From: JBBQVS01 sp038211295
GTDB lineage: Bacteria; Chloroflexota; Ktedonobacteria; Ktedonobacterales; Ktedonobacteraceae
Assembly: GCA_038211295.1 (NCBI GenBank)
Contig: JBBQVS010000004.1
Location: 1 to 64,000, forward strand
DNA: 64,000 bases
Direction: 5' to 3'
In this document: positions 24,194-33,490 of the stretch, in pieces
Layout of the letters: each line of letters begins with the position of its first letter
Position numbering within the stretch: position 1 is the first letter of the stretch
Made by a program: the position numbers and the translations under genes
Notes under the pieces: model-generated
What the model saw: only the letters and a program-made list of their open reading frames with translations
Told to the model about the DNA's origin: nothing
The model's database searches: none

Positions 24194-26800
24194 ATGTTGC
24201 AAGATATGCTGCTCCATTCGCTCAAAGCATTGTTGCCAGAGGGACAGGTATTTACTGACCGCGCCGCCCTGCTTGTGTATGAGGCGGACGCGGGTATGGA
24301 TAAGGGCAGTCCACAGGGTATTGTGTTCCCACGCACAGCAGAAGAGGTGGTGCGAATTGTGCGCTGGGCCGCATACCATTCCGTCTCGCTTGTGGCGCGT
24401 GGCGCGGGTACAGGGCTATCGGGTGGCGCGGTTGCTGATCGTGGCGGTATTATTGTCGAGTTCGCCAAAATGAATGCCATTCTCGATATCGATGTGGTAG
24501 GGCGCAGCATTGTTGCCGAACCCGCCGTTATCAATCTGCTGCTCGATGAACGCGCGAAGGTGCATGGGCTGTACTTTCCACCCGACCCCGCGAGCCAACG
24601 CGCCTGCACGATTGGCGGCAATGTCGCAGAAAATTCAGGTGGGCCACATTGCTTCAAATATGGCGTTACCACGAACTATGTCACGGGTCTCGATGTTGTA
24701 CTCGCGAACGGGCAACGGGTGCGTGTCGGTGGGCGTGCGCTAGACTACCCTGAATATGATCTGTGCGGTCTTATCACGGGTAGCGAAGGAATGCTCGCGC
24801 TTATCACTACGATTTACGCACGCCTATTGCGTAACCCACCCGCCGTCACCACGCTGCTGGCAATCTTCGAGAGCGTGGAACAGGCGGCGGACGCGGTTTC
24901 AGCGATTATCGCGGCAGGCTTGCTACCCGCGACATTGGAAATGATGGATAACAAGATTACCAACATTGCTGAACCGTTCGCGCACGCGGGTCTACCTCTC
25001 GATGCGGGGGCGATTCTAATTATTGATATCGATGGCTACCCGGCGAGCCTTGACGCCCAGATACGCGAGATCGAGCAGATCATTCAGGAGTGCGGCGTGC
25101 GCGAGATACGGATAGCTCGCAACGAAGCGGAACGATATAAAATCTGGCTCGCACGCAAAAGTGTGGCGGGGGCGATTGCACGCCTGACACCTGCGTACTA
25201 TACTGTCGATATCACTGTGCCGCGTAGCCGCTTACGCGCGATTTTAGCGGAGGTGGATCCTATTTGCGAGAAGTACGGGTTGCGCGTGGGACACCTGATG
25301 CACGCTGGCGATGGCAACCTGCACCCCATGATTTTAATACCGGACCCGCGCGATCCGCAACTCATGGCACGCGTTCATGCCGCCGGACGTGAGATGGTCA
25401 TGTGCAGCGTCGCGATGGGCGGAAGTCTCACGGGCGAGCATGGCGTGGGTATAGAAAAGCGCGAATATATGTCGCTGATGCACAACCCCGCCGAACTGCT
25501 GGCGATGTGGGATATCAAGTGCGCTTTCGACCCCGAAAACCTGCTCAACCCAGGCAAAGTCTTTCCCGTCGGGACGGATGCAACCACACCGTTCGCAGAA
25601 TACACGCGTTCAAATCTCCCACCAGCAGAGGATTTGCTCTCCGCGACGTTTACGCCTACCACGGCACACGAAGCGGCGCAGGGTCTACTCGCCTACTCAC
25701 ACGCGCAACGTCAGGTTTGTATCAGCAATAGCAACAAGACAGGTACAAAGGTACAACTTGCCACAAGCGCGTTACAGGGTATCATGGTATACGCGCCCGA
25801 TGATCTCTATATCACGGTTGGGGCAGGGACGCCGCTTGTAGAGGTGCAGAATTTTCTGGCGCGAGAGGGAAAGTACCTTCCACTTGCCGCGCCACACTCC
25901 GACACAACAATCGGCGGCCTGGTCGCCACGAACGTGAATGCTCCCCTGCGAATGCGCTACGGCTCAATTCGCGACCTTGTGCTATACGCAACCGTCGCAT
26001 TGGCCGACGGGCGCGTTATTCGGAGTGGACGACCAATCGTTAAAAACGTTGCGGGATACGACCTCACAAAGGTGTTTATCGGTTCGCACGGAACGCTGGG
26101 ACTGCTTACCGATGTCACGTTCAAGTTTTTCGCCCGCCCACGTATGCGGCGTACATTGCTTGTTAGTACGGATATTGTGCAACATGCACTCGAACTGGCA
26201 AAACTCGTGCTTCCGCTCGCGCTTACTGCGTCGGCGGTGTTGCTTTACAAAACCGTACACGCACCCTACACGCTCTTGTATACTGCTGAAGGGTTAGTTG
26301 AGGACGTGGAGGCGGAACTTGAGCAAGTGCGTGCAGTTTTGCACAACGCTGGTACAAGTATGACACGAGAGACCGATACTTCCGGCACGGACATGTGGAT
26401 GCAGGTGCTGGCGACGGCAGGCACGATTGTGCGCGTGGGCGTTCCCGCGAAGGATACAGGGGCGTATATGCTCGATACACAGGCTCAAGGTGGGCTGCAC
26501 ACAAGCGATGAATTGGTCGCCGATATGAGTAGTGGTTGTCTCTATGCTGTCAAAGTAACAGCAACAGAACCTGAGTTACAGACGTGGATAGCTGCTCTAC
26601 GTCAACCTGCTCTCACGTATGATGGGTACGCAGTTGTGATGAGCCTTGCCAAAGATATGAGCGATGTGTGGGGCATTGATCGCTGGGGTTATCGACCACA
26701 GGCACTGACGATAATGAAGCGACTGAAACAGCGTTGGGATCCCGCTACCATACTGTATCAAGAAGGGTTTTATCTTGACAGCACTCACGAAGAGTCGTAA
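24194..26800 (+). CDS. Fused GlcD-GlcE flavoprotein, FAD-linked oxidase
   Basis: 868 aa made of two tandem FAD-binding type 4 (PCMH) units. The first (1-470) is GlcD-like: VARGAGTGLSGGA, TIGGNVAENSGGPHCFKYG, then the C-terminal oxidase domain with HLMHAGDGNLHPM and GSLTGEHGVGIEKREYM. The second (about 490-868) is GlcE-like: VYAPDDLYITVGAGTPL, DTTIGGLVATN, NVAGYDLTKVFIGSHGTLGLLTDVTFK. In E. coli these are separate subunits of glycolate oxidase GlcDEF. The Fe-S subunit GlcF is not nearby. Likely oxidises a 2-hydroxy acid such as glycolate or D-lactate. Confidence 0.88.
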   Translation: MLQDMLLHSLKALLPEGQVFTDRAALLVYEADAGMDKGSPQGIVFPRTAEEVVRIVRWAAYHSVSLVARGAGTGLSGGAVADRGGIIVEFAKMNAILDIDVVGRSIVAEPAVINLLLDERAKVHGLYFPPDPASQRACTIGGNVAENSGGPHCFKYGVTTNYVTGLDVVLANGQRVRVGGRALDYPEYDLCGLITGSEGMLALITTIYARLLRNPPAVTTLLAIFESVEQAADAVSAIIAAGLLPATLEMMDNKITNIAEPFAHAGLPLDAGAILIIDIDGYPASLDAQIREIEQIIQECGVREIRIARNEAERYKIWLARKSVAGAIARLTPAYYTVDITVPRSRLRAILAEVDPICEKYGLRVGHLMHAGDGNLHPMILIPDPRDPQLMARVHAAGREMVMCSVAMGGSLTGEHGVGIEKREYMSLMHNPAELLAMWDIKCAFDPENLLNPGKVFPVGTDATTPFAEYTRSNLPPAEDLLSATFTPTTAHEAAQGLLAYSHAQRQVCISNSNKTGTKVQLATSALQGIMVYAPDDLYITVGAGTPLVEVQNFLAREGKYLPLAAPHSDTTIGGLVATNVNAPLRMRYGSIRDLVLYATVALADGRVIRSGRPIVKNVAGYDLTKVFIGSHGTLGLLTDVTFKFFARPRMRRTLLVSTDIVQHALELAKLVLPLALTASAVLLYKTVHAPYTLLYTAEGLVEDVEAELEQVRAVLHNAGTSMTRETDTSGTDMWMQVLATAGTIVRVGVPAKDTGAYMLDTQAQGGLHTSDELVADMSSGCLYAVKVTATEPELQTWIAALRQPALTYDGYAVVMSLAKDMSDVWGIDRWGYRPQALTIMKRLKQRWDPATILYQEGFYLDSTHEES

Positions 26801-26856
26801 GATAAGTTGAGCAGTATCAGATTCGCACTCCCCGCGTCCGCTAAGGAGCCGTTTGT

Positions 26857-27342
26857 ATGTCGTTTCAAGTATGTATCAAGACGGAAAAATCATTACAGCA
26901 ACTCGCAACAGAAATCCGTGAGCTTTTCGCGTTGCCCCAATTCAAAGAGCAAACGTTTTCCGACGAGTCCTATTGTCAATTTGAGATGCTGGGCCTGCTT
27001 ATTTTGCTGCATTATATTGACGAAGATGACCGAGACCCGGAAGTAACACGCTATTCCTACAGCTTCGATATGCAGGCGGCGTTCACTGAACACGAGTTAG
27101 ACACTGACGAGATGGAATATCGTCTTCAACCCTACTACGCGCAGTTGCTCACATCTCACTTAGGACTGGATACGGCCTATCATGAGAAGCAGAAAATCGG
27201 CCCACACTGGCAGATGCGTTACCATTTTCTACGCAAGAATCCGCAGTGGAACGAGAAGATTTTGTATGGTGAGCAAGGCTGGCAAGCCGCTGTACTCGCG
27301 ACCACGCCAAGTGCGTGGCGCAACATGCACCCTGTATTTTAG
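26857..27342 (+). CDS. Hypothetical protein
   Basis: 161 aa, soluble, acidic, with no family I recognise. It is rich in aromatic residues and charged turns (HYIDEDDRDPEVTRYSYSFDM; GPHWQMRYHFLRKNPQWNEKIL). AAGGAG lies about 12 bases before the ATG. It sits 56 bases after the GlcDE fusion and 27 bases before the AhpD-like gene, so it is probably co-transcribed with both. The good codon use and spacing support a real gene. Confidence 0.7.
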   Translation: MSFQVCIKTEKSLQQLATEIRELFALPQFKEQTFSDESYCQFEMLGLLILLHYIDEDDRDPEVTRYSYSFDMQAAFTEHELDTDEMEYRLQPYYAQLLTSHLGLDTAYHEKQKIGPHWQMRYHFLRKNPQWNEKILYGEQGWQAAVLATTPSAWRNMHPVF

Positions 27343-27369
27343 CTAGCAGATAACGAGAAACATGCTACC

Positions 27370-27909
27370 ATGCCTGAACAACTTCCTCGTATTCCACCCG
27401 ACGACACGGTACATTTACCGACGAACGCAGAATTGACGGGCGTCGCCAACATGTCCACACTCTTTCGCATCATGGGGCATCGTCCGCTCCTGATGCTGCA
27501 ATCGGCTCAGTTGCTGGAGTCGGCGATGCGAACGGGGACGGTTGAGCCGCAACTCAAAGAGCTACTCGCGATTCGGGTCTCACAGGTCAACGCCTGCTTC
27601 TATTGAATGGAGGCACATACTGCCTTGGCAAGGCAGATCGGCGTGAGTGAGGACTTACTGGACGCGCTCTATCATATCGACGAGCATAGCGACCTGTTTA
27701 CGGCGCGTGAACTCGCGGCATTGCGGTATGCGGAAATCATGACGACGAGCGCACGCGATGTTGACGAGGAGCTATGGGATGAGTTACAGTCGTACTTTGA
27801 TGATGGCGAACTGGTAGAACTCTCTACCGTGATTGGCCTGTTCAACTTTTTCAATCGGTTCGCGGACGCATTACAATTGTATTCACATACGAAAAAGCAG
27901 AAAGAATAA
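27370..27909 (+). CDS. AhpD/carboxymuconolactone-decarboxylase family protein, candidate selenoprotein (TGA at 27604-27606 as Sec)
   Basis: Read through one in-frame TGA, the product is 179 aa and collinear with the CMD/AhpD family. The family motif is normally CxYCxxxH (as in NGCAYCVDMH); here it reads ACFY-[TGA]-MEAHTALAR, so the TGA replaces exactly the second, redox-active Cys of CxxC. Upstream ELLAIRVSQVN and downstream FTARELAALRYAEIM, LVELSTVIGLFNFFNRFADAL also match. A hairpin with SECIS features starts 13 bases after the TGA. Selenocysteine variants of AhpD-like proteins are known from metagenomes. The other explanations are a nonsense mutation or a base-call error changing TGC/TGT to TGA; an ATG directly follows the TGA and could reinitiate. 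No selenocysteine machinery gene lies in this window. Confidence 0.72.
27620..27636 (+). promoter_or_regulatory. Candidate bacterial SECIS hairpin
   Basis: CTGCCTT-GGC-AAGGCAG: a perfect 7-bp stem with a GGC loop. The loop begins 20 bases after the TGA at 27604-27606, and it has G in its first two positions. Both match the general bacterial SECIS pattern (loop 16-37 nt after UGA, G among the first two loop bases). It also encodes the conserved TALARQ, so part of the symmetry could be coincidental. Confidence 0.6.
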
Positions 27910-27915
27910 AGTATT

Positions 27916-28155
27916 ATGCCTGGCAACGAAGAAAAGTTAGATGCGTTGTTGAAAGATTTGCGCGAATTAACGACCTACCTACATGGACGGGGCGATAAAA
28001 CGCTCGCGCTCTCGAAGAAGTTTGAGGAGAACGCGAAAAAAGATGCAGCAAGCAGAGATTTCGACTTGAACCAGTCGCGAATGCTTGACTATCAGCATCA
28101 TGTGTTTCATGAGGTCGCGAATCTGGTCGAAAAAATGCTCAAGCAGTACGATTAG
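27916..28155 (+). CDS. Small helical hypothetical protein
   Basis: 79 aa, almost wholly alpha-helical and charged in appearance (EEKLDALLKDLRELTTYL; FHEVANLVEKMLKQYD). No known family recognised. It starts 6 bases after the AhpD-like stop, so it is co-transcribed with it, and ends just before a strong terminator hairpin. A role as a small partner or adaptor is possible but unsupported. Confidence 0.65.
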   Translation: MPGNEEKLDALLKDLRELTTYLHGRGDKTLALSKKFEENAKKDAASRDFDLNQSRMLDYQHHVFHEVANLVEKMLKQYD

Positions 28156-28160
28156 AGGAA

Positions 28161-28215
28161 AAAACGGGGAGGTCGCGCTTTTGCTATTCAAACAAAAGCG
28201 CGACCTCCCCGTTTT
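28161..28215. terminator. 23-bp perfect inverted repeat, bidirectional terminator
   Basis: Arms 28161-28183 and 28193-28215 are exact complements around CTATTCAAA; the right arm ends GTTTT and the left begins AAAAC, giving U-runs on both strands. It separates the converging 79-aa gene (+) and YtxH gene (-). Confidence 0.85.
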
Positions 28216-28217
28216 GC

Positions 28218-28469
28218 TTAGAGGTTGCCGTTTTTGGTCTGGATATAGCGATCAGACAGTTCTATTTTTGTGCGATTATAGAGTTCTCGGCCCTGCTCTA
28301 AGGCGGCGTTGGCGCGTGTGCGAACGTCATCATTGAGCGTACCGGAGCGAAGCATGATACCGCGCTCTTCCAGTTGTGCGCGTGTGGCCTCGCCAGATTG
28401 TGGGGCGAAGATCAAGCCGGCGGCTACGCCAATACCGACACCAAGTAATAAGCCAAAGAGAAATTTCAT
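28218..28469 (-). CDS. YtxH-domain protein
   Basis: 83 aa. The N-terminal hydrophobic segment MKFLFGLLLGVGIGVAAGLIFAPQSGEATRAQL is the hallmark of YtxH proteins: a Gly-rich membrane segment then AP.SG. The rest is helical and charged. These are small membrane-associated, often stress-induced proteins of unknown biochemical function. Confidence 0.82.
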   Translation of the reverse strand: MKFLFGLLLGVGIGVAAGLIFAPQSGEATRAQLEERGIMLRSGTLNDDVRTRANAALEQGRELYNRTKIELSDRYIQTKNGNL

Positions 28470-28867
28470 AATTATGACTGCCTTTCAAAATGTGTAACAC
28501 ACCCTATTCTTGCACTTCCGTATGAATACGCTTCAGTAGCGTTACAACTCATACTTCCCTGCAATACATGACATTCTCGAAGGAATGTATGGCCCTCGTC
28601 GGGCAAGAAATCGCATTGCTGCGTCATGTTCCAGAAATCAGTGTTCAACTGGTGTGGCGCATTTCTGCTGCCTTTGGGCGGATAGTGCAAGGAGAGTCCC
28701 CGACCTATCTGTCCTCGTGGTGAAAGCTCCTCGCGTTGCACACATAGCACCACGTTTGACTATGTATGTAACCACTGTTCAAAACTCCTTACAATAGTAT
28801 GTATATCAATACGTTTCGCTATCATGGAACAAACAGATGTGAGTGGGCCGATGGTAGAAGTACATAG
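28470..28867. other. Intergenic region without a supported gene
   Basis: About 400 bases. Short frames on both strands (28472-28753 minus, 28585-28797 plus) overlap and show no family features or ribosome binding sites. It should hold the promoter for the YtxH gene. Confidence 0.4.
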
Positions 28868-29263
28868 TTACCGTACTGCTGTGTCCAATAGTTGCTCGAC
28901 GGTAGCGAGCAGGTTATTAAGCTCGAAAGGTTTTTGCACCAGGTATACATCATGATAGTATAATGGTTGCTCTTGCATGGCTTGTTTCAGTTCTTCAGCT
29001 TCAATCATGGCGGCGGTATAAATAATCACGGGAATATCGGAGGTAACTTCGTCATTCTTTAGTTGATTGAGAATATCCTGCCCTGATGTATCGCCCAGTT
29101 TTAAGTCAAGGATCAGCAGGTCGGGCAGAGTCGTTTTCACACGCTCAAAAGCATCTTTACCCTCTTGGAGAAGCGAGACCTGATATTCTTCGTCTTCCAA
29201 TACGCGACGCATGAGATGCAAAAGATCGTTTCTATCATCGACAACCAGTATACGTTTTGTCAC
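28868..29263 (-). CDS. Single-domain response regulator
   Basis: 131 aa from GTG at 29263, giving the usual start VTKRILVVDDRNDLLHLM; a TTG at 29311 would add 16 residues. A CheY-like receiver: acidic pair VDD (about 8-10), phospho-acceptor Asp in LLILDLKLGD (about 53), Thr in VIIYTAAM, and Lys in LVQKPFE (about 110). No output domain, so it works by protein contacts or in a phosphorelay. No kinase gene is adjacent; the nearest is at 33.5 kb. Confidence 0.88.
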   Translation of the reverse strand: MTKRILVVDDRNDLLHLMRRVLEDEEYQVSLLQEGKDAFERVKTTLPDLLILDLKLGDTSGQDILNQLKNDEVTSDIPVIIYTAAMIEAEELKQAMQEQPLYYHDVYLVQKPFELNNLLATVEQLLDTAVR

Positions 29264-29637
29264 ATCCCTATCGGTGCTTTTTCCCTTGTATAGTCGTACA
29301 AGCTCGCACAACTAGCGTGGAACACCGCCTCCTATTTTCCCTTGAGTCGCCATACAGTGCAGAACTTCGCTGACAATAATATGCGACCAGCACAGTACAA
29401 CACATGAGTTGCGTTCGTAGTGTATCACGTCATATACAATCAGACAAGACTCTTTTCGCATAAGTTTTGTCTACTCTCAAGTAGTACGATCTCGCACGGG
29501 GGGGGAGGATACAAGCGTACCTGATTGTACTAGTGGCATCTCGTAACCACTTGACAGGTTATGCTATAGTATGAATATACGTATGGTATTTACTGAGAAG
29601 AGTGTAAAGCACTTCGCATTAGATACATGTTACGTCT
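29264..29637. other. Intergenic region upstream of tRNA-Lys
   Basis: No gene seen. It contains a run of G (cacggggggggagg near 29498) and TTGACA at 29551-29556 with an AT-rich TATGAATATA downstream, the probable promoter for the tRNA. The regulator on the minus strand also needs its promoter here. Confidence 0.4.
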
Positions 29638-29709
29638 GACCGTGTAGCTCAGTGGTAGAGCATTCGGCTTTTAACCGATTGGTCGTGGGTTCGAGCCCCA
29701 CCGCGGTCA
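29638..29709 (+). tRNA. tRNA-Lys (anticodon TTT)
   Basis: Acceptor GACCGTG pairs with CGCGGTC (one G-T), D arm GCTCAGTGGTAGAGC, anticodon loop CTTTTAA with TTT at positions 34-36, and T arm GTGGG-TTCGAGC-CCCAC. Length 72 without CCA, which is not encoded. The anticodon stem ends in one T-T mismatch. Reads AAA and AAG. Confidence 0.95.
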
Positions 29710-29844
29710 TCGCTTCCTCACATACTTTCCCCAATCGCGCTTTACTTCCACAACGGAAATATTTTGTTCGCCCATATTGTTGTGCTGTTTTGGAAGATAC
29801 AAGCTTCTTTCAATAGAAGCTACGATAGAGGAGAACAGCTAGTT

Positions 29845-30264
29845 ATGACTGTTGACAATATACAGCAAGAAAATTCCACAGACGACTCATTCACGTCTCT
29901 TTATCCACATCAGTATGCATTGCTCAAGACGTTTCGCAAAACGGGTGTAGCGATGCCAACACCTATCTGGTTTGCGAACAACAACGGCAAGCTGTACATC
30001 ACGACAGCGAGTACAGCAGGTAAAGTGAAGCGTATTCGCAACAACGGGCGCGTGACACTTACACCTTGCGATCAGCGCGGCAGAATTCTAGCCGATGCGA
30101 AAGAAGTTGAGGGCATGGCACACGAGCTGCCAGTAGCGGAATACGCACACGCGCGTGCTATTTTGCTTAGCAAATATAAGCTTATGTACCGCATGTTCGA
30201 TGTCATTGGCCTTCTTAGTCGCCGCAAAAGCACCTATATCGAGGTTGTCCCTGTAGCACAATAG
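29845..30264 (+). CDS. PPOX-class (pyridoxamine oxidase-like/F420-dependent) protein
   Basis: 139 aa from ATG 29845, chosen for AGAGGAGA about ten bases upstream; a longer frame starts at 29764. The sequence FRKTGVAMPTPIWFANNNGKLYITTASTAGKVKRIRNNGRVTLTPCDQRGRI is the split beta-barrel PPOX pattern found in F420- or FMN-dependent reductases (many annotated Rv-type). The cofactor cannot be decided from sequence alone. Monocistronic, shortly after the tRNA. Confidence 0.82.
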   Translation: MTVDNIQQENSTDDSFTSLYPHQYALLKTFRKTGVAMPTPIWFANNNGKLYITTASTAGKVKRIRNNGRVTLTPCDQRGRILADAKEVEGMAHELPVAEYAHARAILLSKYKLMYRMFDVIGLLSRRKSTYIEVVPVAQ

Positions 30265-30351
30265 AATACAGCGGGAGCAAGAGGGGCGAACCGCCGCCAT
30301 GTTTTCACTTGCTCCCATTATGCCCACTCTGGCCCGTCTCTGTAAAATCGC

Positions 30352-31626
30352 TTAGGCCAACAATTCCGCTTCGCTCAGAGGGCCAAGCGAGGTCAGAACT
30401 TGCTTCTCGCGCATGGGAAAGCGATGCAACGCACGCATCACGTCGTCAGTGGTAACTTTCTCGACGCGTGCGATCTCTTCTTCGACACTGACAAGGCGAC
30501 CTTCTGTTACCCAGTCGCTGGCAAGGGAGCGCATCCGCGAAAATGTGGACTCGCTGCTGAGTACCATGCCGCTAATCAGTTTGTCTTTGGCACGACGCAG
30601 TTCGTCCTCATAGACGCCATCATCGAGCAGGCTGTCCAGTTCCTCACGTAGCAGTCGCAGGACGCGTGGTGCTTCTTCGGGCGTCGAATTGGCCTCCATA
30701 AGCATGATGCCCGTTCCCTCCATTGCCCAGATTCCCGCGCTCGCCGACTCCGCTAAGCCCTTCTGGTAGACATTCCAGAAGAGACGGGAGCCATCACCAT
30801 CGCCAAGAATACTACCCGCGAGAATGGCGGCGTAATAATCAGGGTCTTTGACATCGACTGCTGGCATCGCGATAATCATAATCTGCTGTTTGAGCTTCTT
30901 GTCAACCATCACGTTATTGATTGGCTTCGTCGGCTCGTAGTGCGAGGAGTCACGGCCCGCGTCCCCTGTACGCCAATCGCTACAATGCTTCTCCGCGAGT
31001 TCGATAATGTGATCCCAGTCGAAATTGCCCGCGACAGCGAGAATCAGATTGTTCGCGGCATAGCGACGCTCCCAATAGCTCCGCATTTGCTGCACTTGCA
31101 TCGCGCGAATGCTCTCGCGAGAACCGAGCACATCGTGACCAAGCGCGTGTTCGCCAAAGTAGGTCTGCATGAGGCGGCGATACGTCATGTTGTAGGGCTG
31201 GTCTTCGGAACGCGCGATCTCGTTGACGATGACCTCTTTCTCCATCTCGAAATCGCTCTCTGCCAGACGCGGGTACATCATGTCGCTCAGCAGAGCCACG
31301 GCGCGATCCAGATATTCCCCAAGCACACGAGCATAGTAGACAGTGGACTCATGTGAGGTGAACGCATTTAGTTCCGCGCCAATCTTGTTGAACTCAAGCG
31401 TGATTTCTTGCCAGTCAAGCGTCTGTGTCCCCTTGAACACCATATGTTCCAGAAAGTGCGAGACGCCGGCAATACTCGCCTCCTGCTCATCGCGTGAACC
31501 AGTACGAACGTGATAGGAGACGGCAACAGACTCAAAATCGGGCATTGGCTGCCCAACGATTTGCAAACCATTGCTCAAACGATGCGTATAAAACACAGTT
31601 TCATTGGCTGTGGTGGCTTCTGACAT
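30352..31626 (-). CDS. M16-family zinc peptidase (processing-peptidase-like)
   Basis: 424 aa from ATG 31626, which has GGAGG nine bases upstream; an upstream in-frame start lacks this. The inverted zinc motif HFLEH (57-61) and the distal Glu in EKEVIVNEIARSEDQP are present, so this is the catalytic type of subunit. Typical second M16 domain follows. Related to PqqL/YmxG and the beta subunit of mitochondrial processing peptidase. No second M16 gene is adjacent. Confidence 0.92.
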   Translation of the reverse strand: MSEATTANETVFYTHRLSNGLQIVGQPMPDFESVAVSYHVRTGSRDEQEASIAGVSHFLEHMVFKGTQTLDWQEITLEFNKIGAELNAFTSHESTVYYARVLGEYLDRAVALLSDMMYPRLAESDFEMEKEVIVNEIARSEDQPYNMTYRRLMQTYFGEHALGHDVLGSRESIRAMQVQQMRSYWERRYAANNLILAVAGNFDWDHIIELAEKHCSDWRTGDAGRDSSHYEPTKPINNVMVDKKLKQQIMIIAMPAVDVKDPDYYAAILAGSILGDGDGSRLFWNVYQKGLAESASAGIWAMEGTGIMLMEANSTPEEAPRVLRLLREELDSLLDDGVYEDELRRAKDKLISGMVLSSESTFSRMRSLASDWVTEGRLVSVEEEIARVEKVTTDDVMRALHRFPMREKQVLTSLGPLSEAELLA

Positions 31627-31739
31627 GTAACTGTTCCTCCAGTGGCTGCTTACGGCATGGCTTACCTGCTCCCAGGCAGGTACAACATCTGTACTTGGCA
31701 TGATAGCCCTGATGAAGAGTTCTTGTCAAATCAGGCGAG

Positions 31740-33425
31740 CTAGATAGGTTCCCACACAATGTATCCATCCATCATACTCCGTCGATATTTTTGCTTCAAG
31801 GTCGCCATCCGCTTGTCCAGTAGCGCGACCTGTGGAGTTCCCAGCGGAAAGACATAGGCCGCACGTGAGTCAGCGTGAACACTATCCCAGTAGCCAGGTG
31901 TGCGGTTGTGCGACGATTGCAGGTTGTCATCAAGCACGCCACAAATGACACGCTCGTTGCTCACGAACGCAATCTTATTGCATGTCCAGTATTCCGTGTA
32001 AAAGTGTGTGTGTCCATTAGCCAGAAGATGATTGATGAGGTTATGCTGTCTTTGACTTGTTGCCTGCACGGACGAGACCTCAGTGAAGAGCATAATGGTT
32101 CCAAGAACAGAGGTCAGCAGGATTATCGTCAGCACGGCCCGACTGCCATTTGTGCCAAGCGAGTTCAACCAGGGAGTGGGGAACGTGAGGCGTTTCACAC
32201 CGCTTGCTATATTCCAGAGTGGGGCGACAATCACGGGCGTGATTATGAGCAACCCGATCAGATAACGTGCGTGGTAGCCAGGCCAGGCAACGGGCGCATA
32301 ACTGACCGAGTAGGCCGCGATTGCCAGAAACGCGCTCACGAGCAAGAGGAGTTGCGCGACGGAACGCACAATCTCTTGACGCGTATCTACAACGCGCATA
32401 GTGAGGCGACCCTGCTGTCGAAGTCGCCACAACACGCTCAACGAGAACAGCGCGGAGAGCGCGAACAGCGTGAAATAGCCAAGTCCCCAGGTCACATGTC
32501 CGAGCGTGCAAAGCGGTGTTTGCACAGTATTATCGCTCAGAGCGGCTTGCTCCATCACGGGGCAAAAAGGATATCCAGTCGCCGTAGGCACGCTAATAAG
32601 TAGCGTCCCTTTGATGCCGTGTATCGCCTGATGAATAGTATGTGGAGCCTGTACTGTACTACCTTGAAACAGACCAAACAGCGTATTGAGTATTCCCTGT
32701 ACAGTGCCAGATGACGTGATACTGTATTTAAGAACGGGGTACGCGCCGAGAACAAAGCCAGCTACTGCTCCGACCCAACTCACCAGCAACTCGCGCCAGC
32801 AGAAAATAATCAGCAGCAGCACGGCTCCTCCAAAGAAGGGCAATACAATCATATCGCTCCAGAAGCCGAGTCCCAGCACAACACCCCAGCAAAAATAGCC
32901 GCCGAAACGGAACAATTTGGTACGTAGCGATGCGTTACGCTGATAGGTGAACGAGAACCAGGTGGACAGCAAAAAAGCCAATGCGCCAAAGAGCAAGGTC
33001 TGAGTCGAGCCGCCCGTCGCGAGGGTCTCGCGAGTGAGCGTATAAATCGAGCCGACACTCAGGATAGCAAGTACGACGAGTGCCACTTTTTTCGAGTAGA
33101 GCAGGCTAGAAAAGAGATACATAGTTATTAAAAAGAGTGTAAAGAGTAAAACGACGCCTAGGCGTAGCGAGAATAGGGAAGACCCGAAGAGATGGAAAAA
33201 GACAGACGCGGTATACGCCTCGATTGTTCCCATATAGCTCTGTCCATAGAAAACATAGGGATGATCGCCATTGTAGGCAATGTGGCGGGCCATAAGACCC
33301 ATTGTGCCTTCGTCGCTATCCGTTGGGGGCCAACCCATGAATAGCAAAACCACACGGAGTACAGCAGCAAAAGCGATTATAACAAAGGCATATATCTCAT
33401 AGATACCAATTTTTAGATATTTCAT
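31740..33425 (-). CDS. Polytopic membrane glycosyltransferase, GT-C type
   Basis: 561 aa with about ten hydrophobic segments. After the first helix comes the luminal loop with DSDEG (about 37-41), the acidic motif of GT-C/ArnT-like enzymes that use polyprenyl-phosphate sugars. C-terminal part is extracytoplasmic with conserved aromatic residues. It probably transfers a sugar to a lipid or protein at the outer face. Neither donor nor acceptor is clear. It stands alone between the M16 gene and the kinase. Confidence 0.75.
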   Translation of the reverse strand: MKYLKIGIYEIYAFVIIAFAAVLRVVLLFMGWPPTDSDEGTMGLMARHIAYNGDHPYVFYGQSYMGTIEAYTASVFFHLFGSSLFSLRLGVVLLFTLFLITMYLFSSLLYSKKVALVVLAILSVGSIYTLTRETLATGGSTQTLLFGALAFLLSTWFSFTYQRNASLRTKLFRFGGYFCWGVVLGLGFWSDMIVLPFFGGAVLLLIIFCWRELLVSWVGAVAGFVLGAYPVLKYSITSSGTVQGILNTLFGLFQGSTVQAPHTIHQAIHGIKGTLLISVPTATGYPFCPVMEQAALSDNTVQTPLCTLGHVTWGLGYFTLFALSALFSLSVLWRLRQQGRLTMRVVDTRQEIVRSVAQLLLLVSAFLAIAAYSVSYAPVAWPGYHARYLIGLLIITPVIVAPLWNIASGVKRLTFPTPWLNSLGTNGSRAVLTIILLTSVLGTIMLFTEVSSVQATSQRQHNLINHLLANGHTHFYTEYWTCNKIAFVSNERVICGVLDDNLQSSHNRTPGYWDSVHADSRAAYVFPLGTPQVALLDKRMATLKQKYRRSMMDGYIVWEPI

Positions 33426-33490
33426 AACTTTCCCAATTCTGCATAGTAACTAACCTTTTTCTTCTCCTTTATAAACGTATCAGAGTATCA

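Noticed and set aside
28472..28797. Small overlapping frames on both strands
   Set aside because: No ribosome binding site, no conserved features and mutual overlap.
31875..32603. 242-codon frame antisense to the GT-C glycosyltransferase
   Set aside because: The glycosyltransferase has clear membrane helices and the DSDEG motif; this is a shadow.
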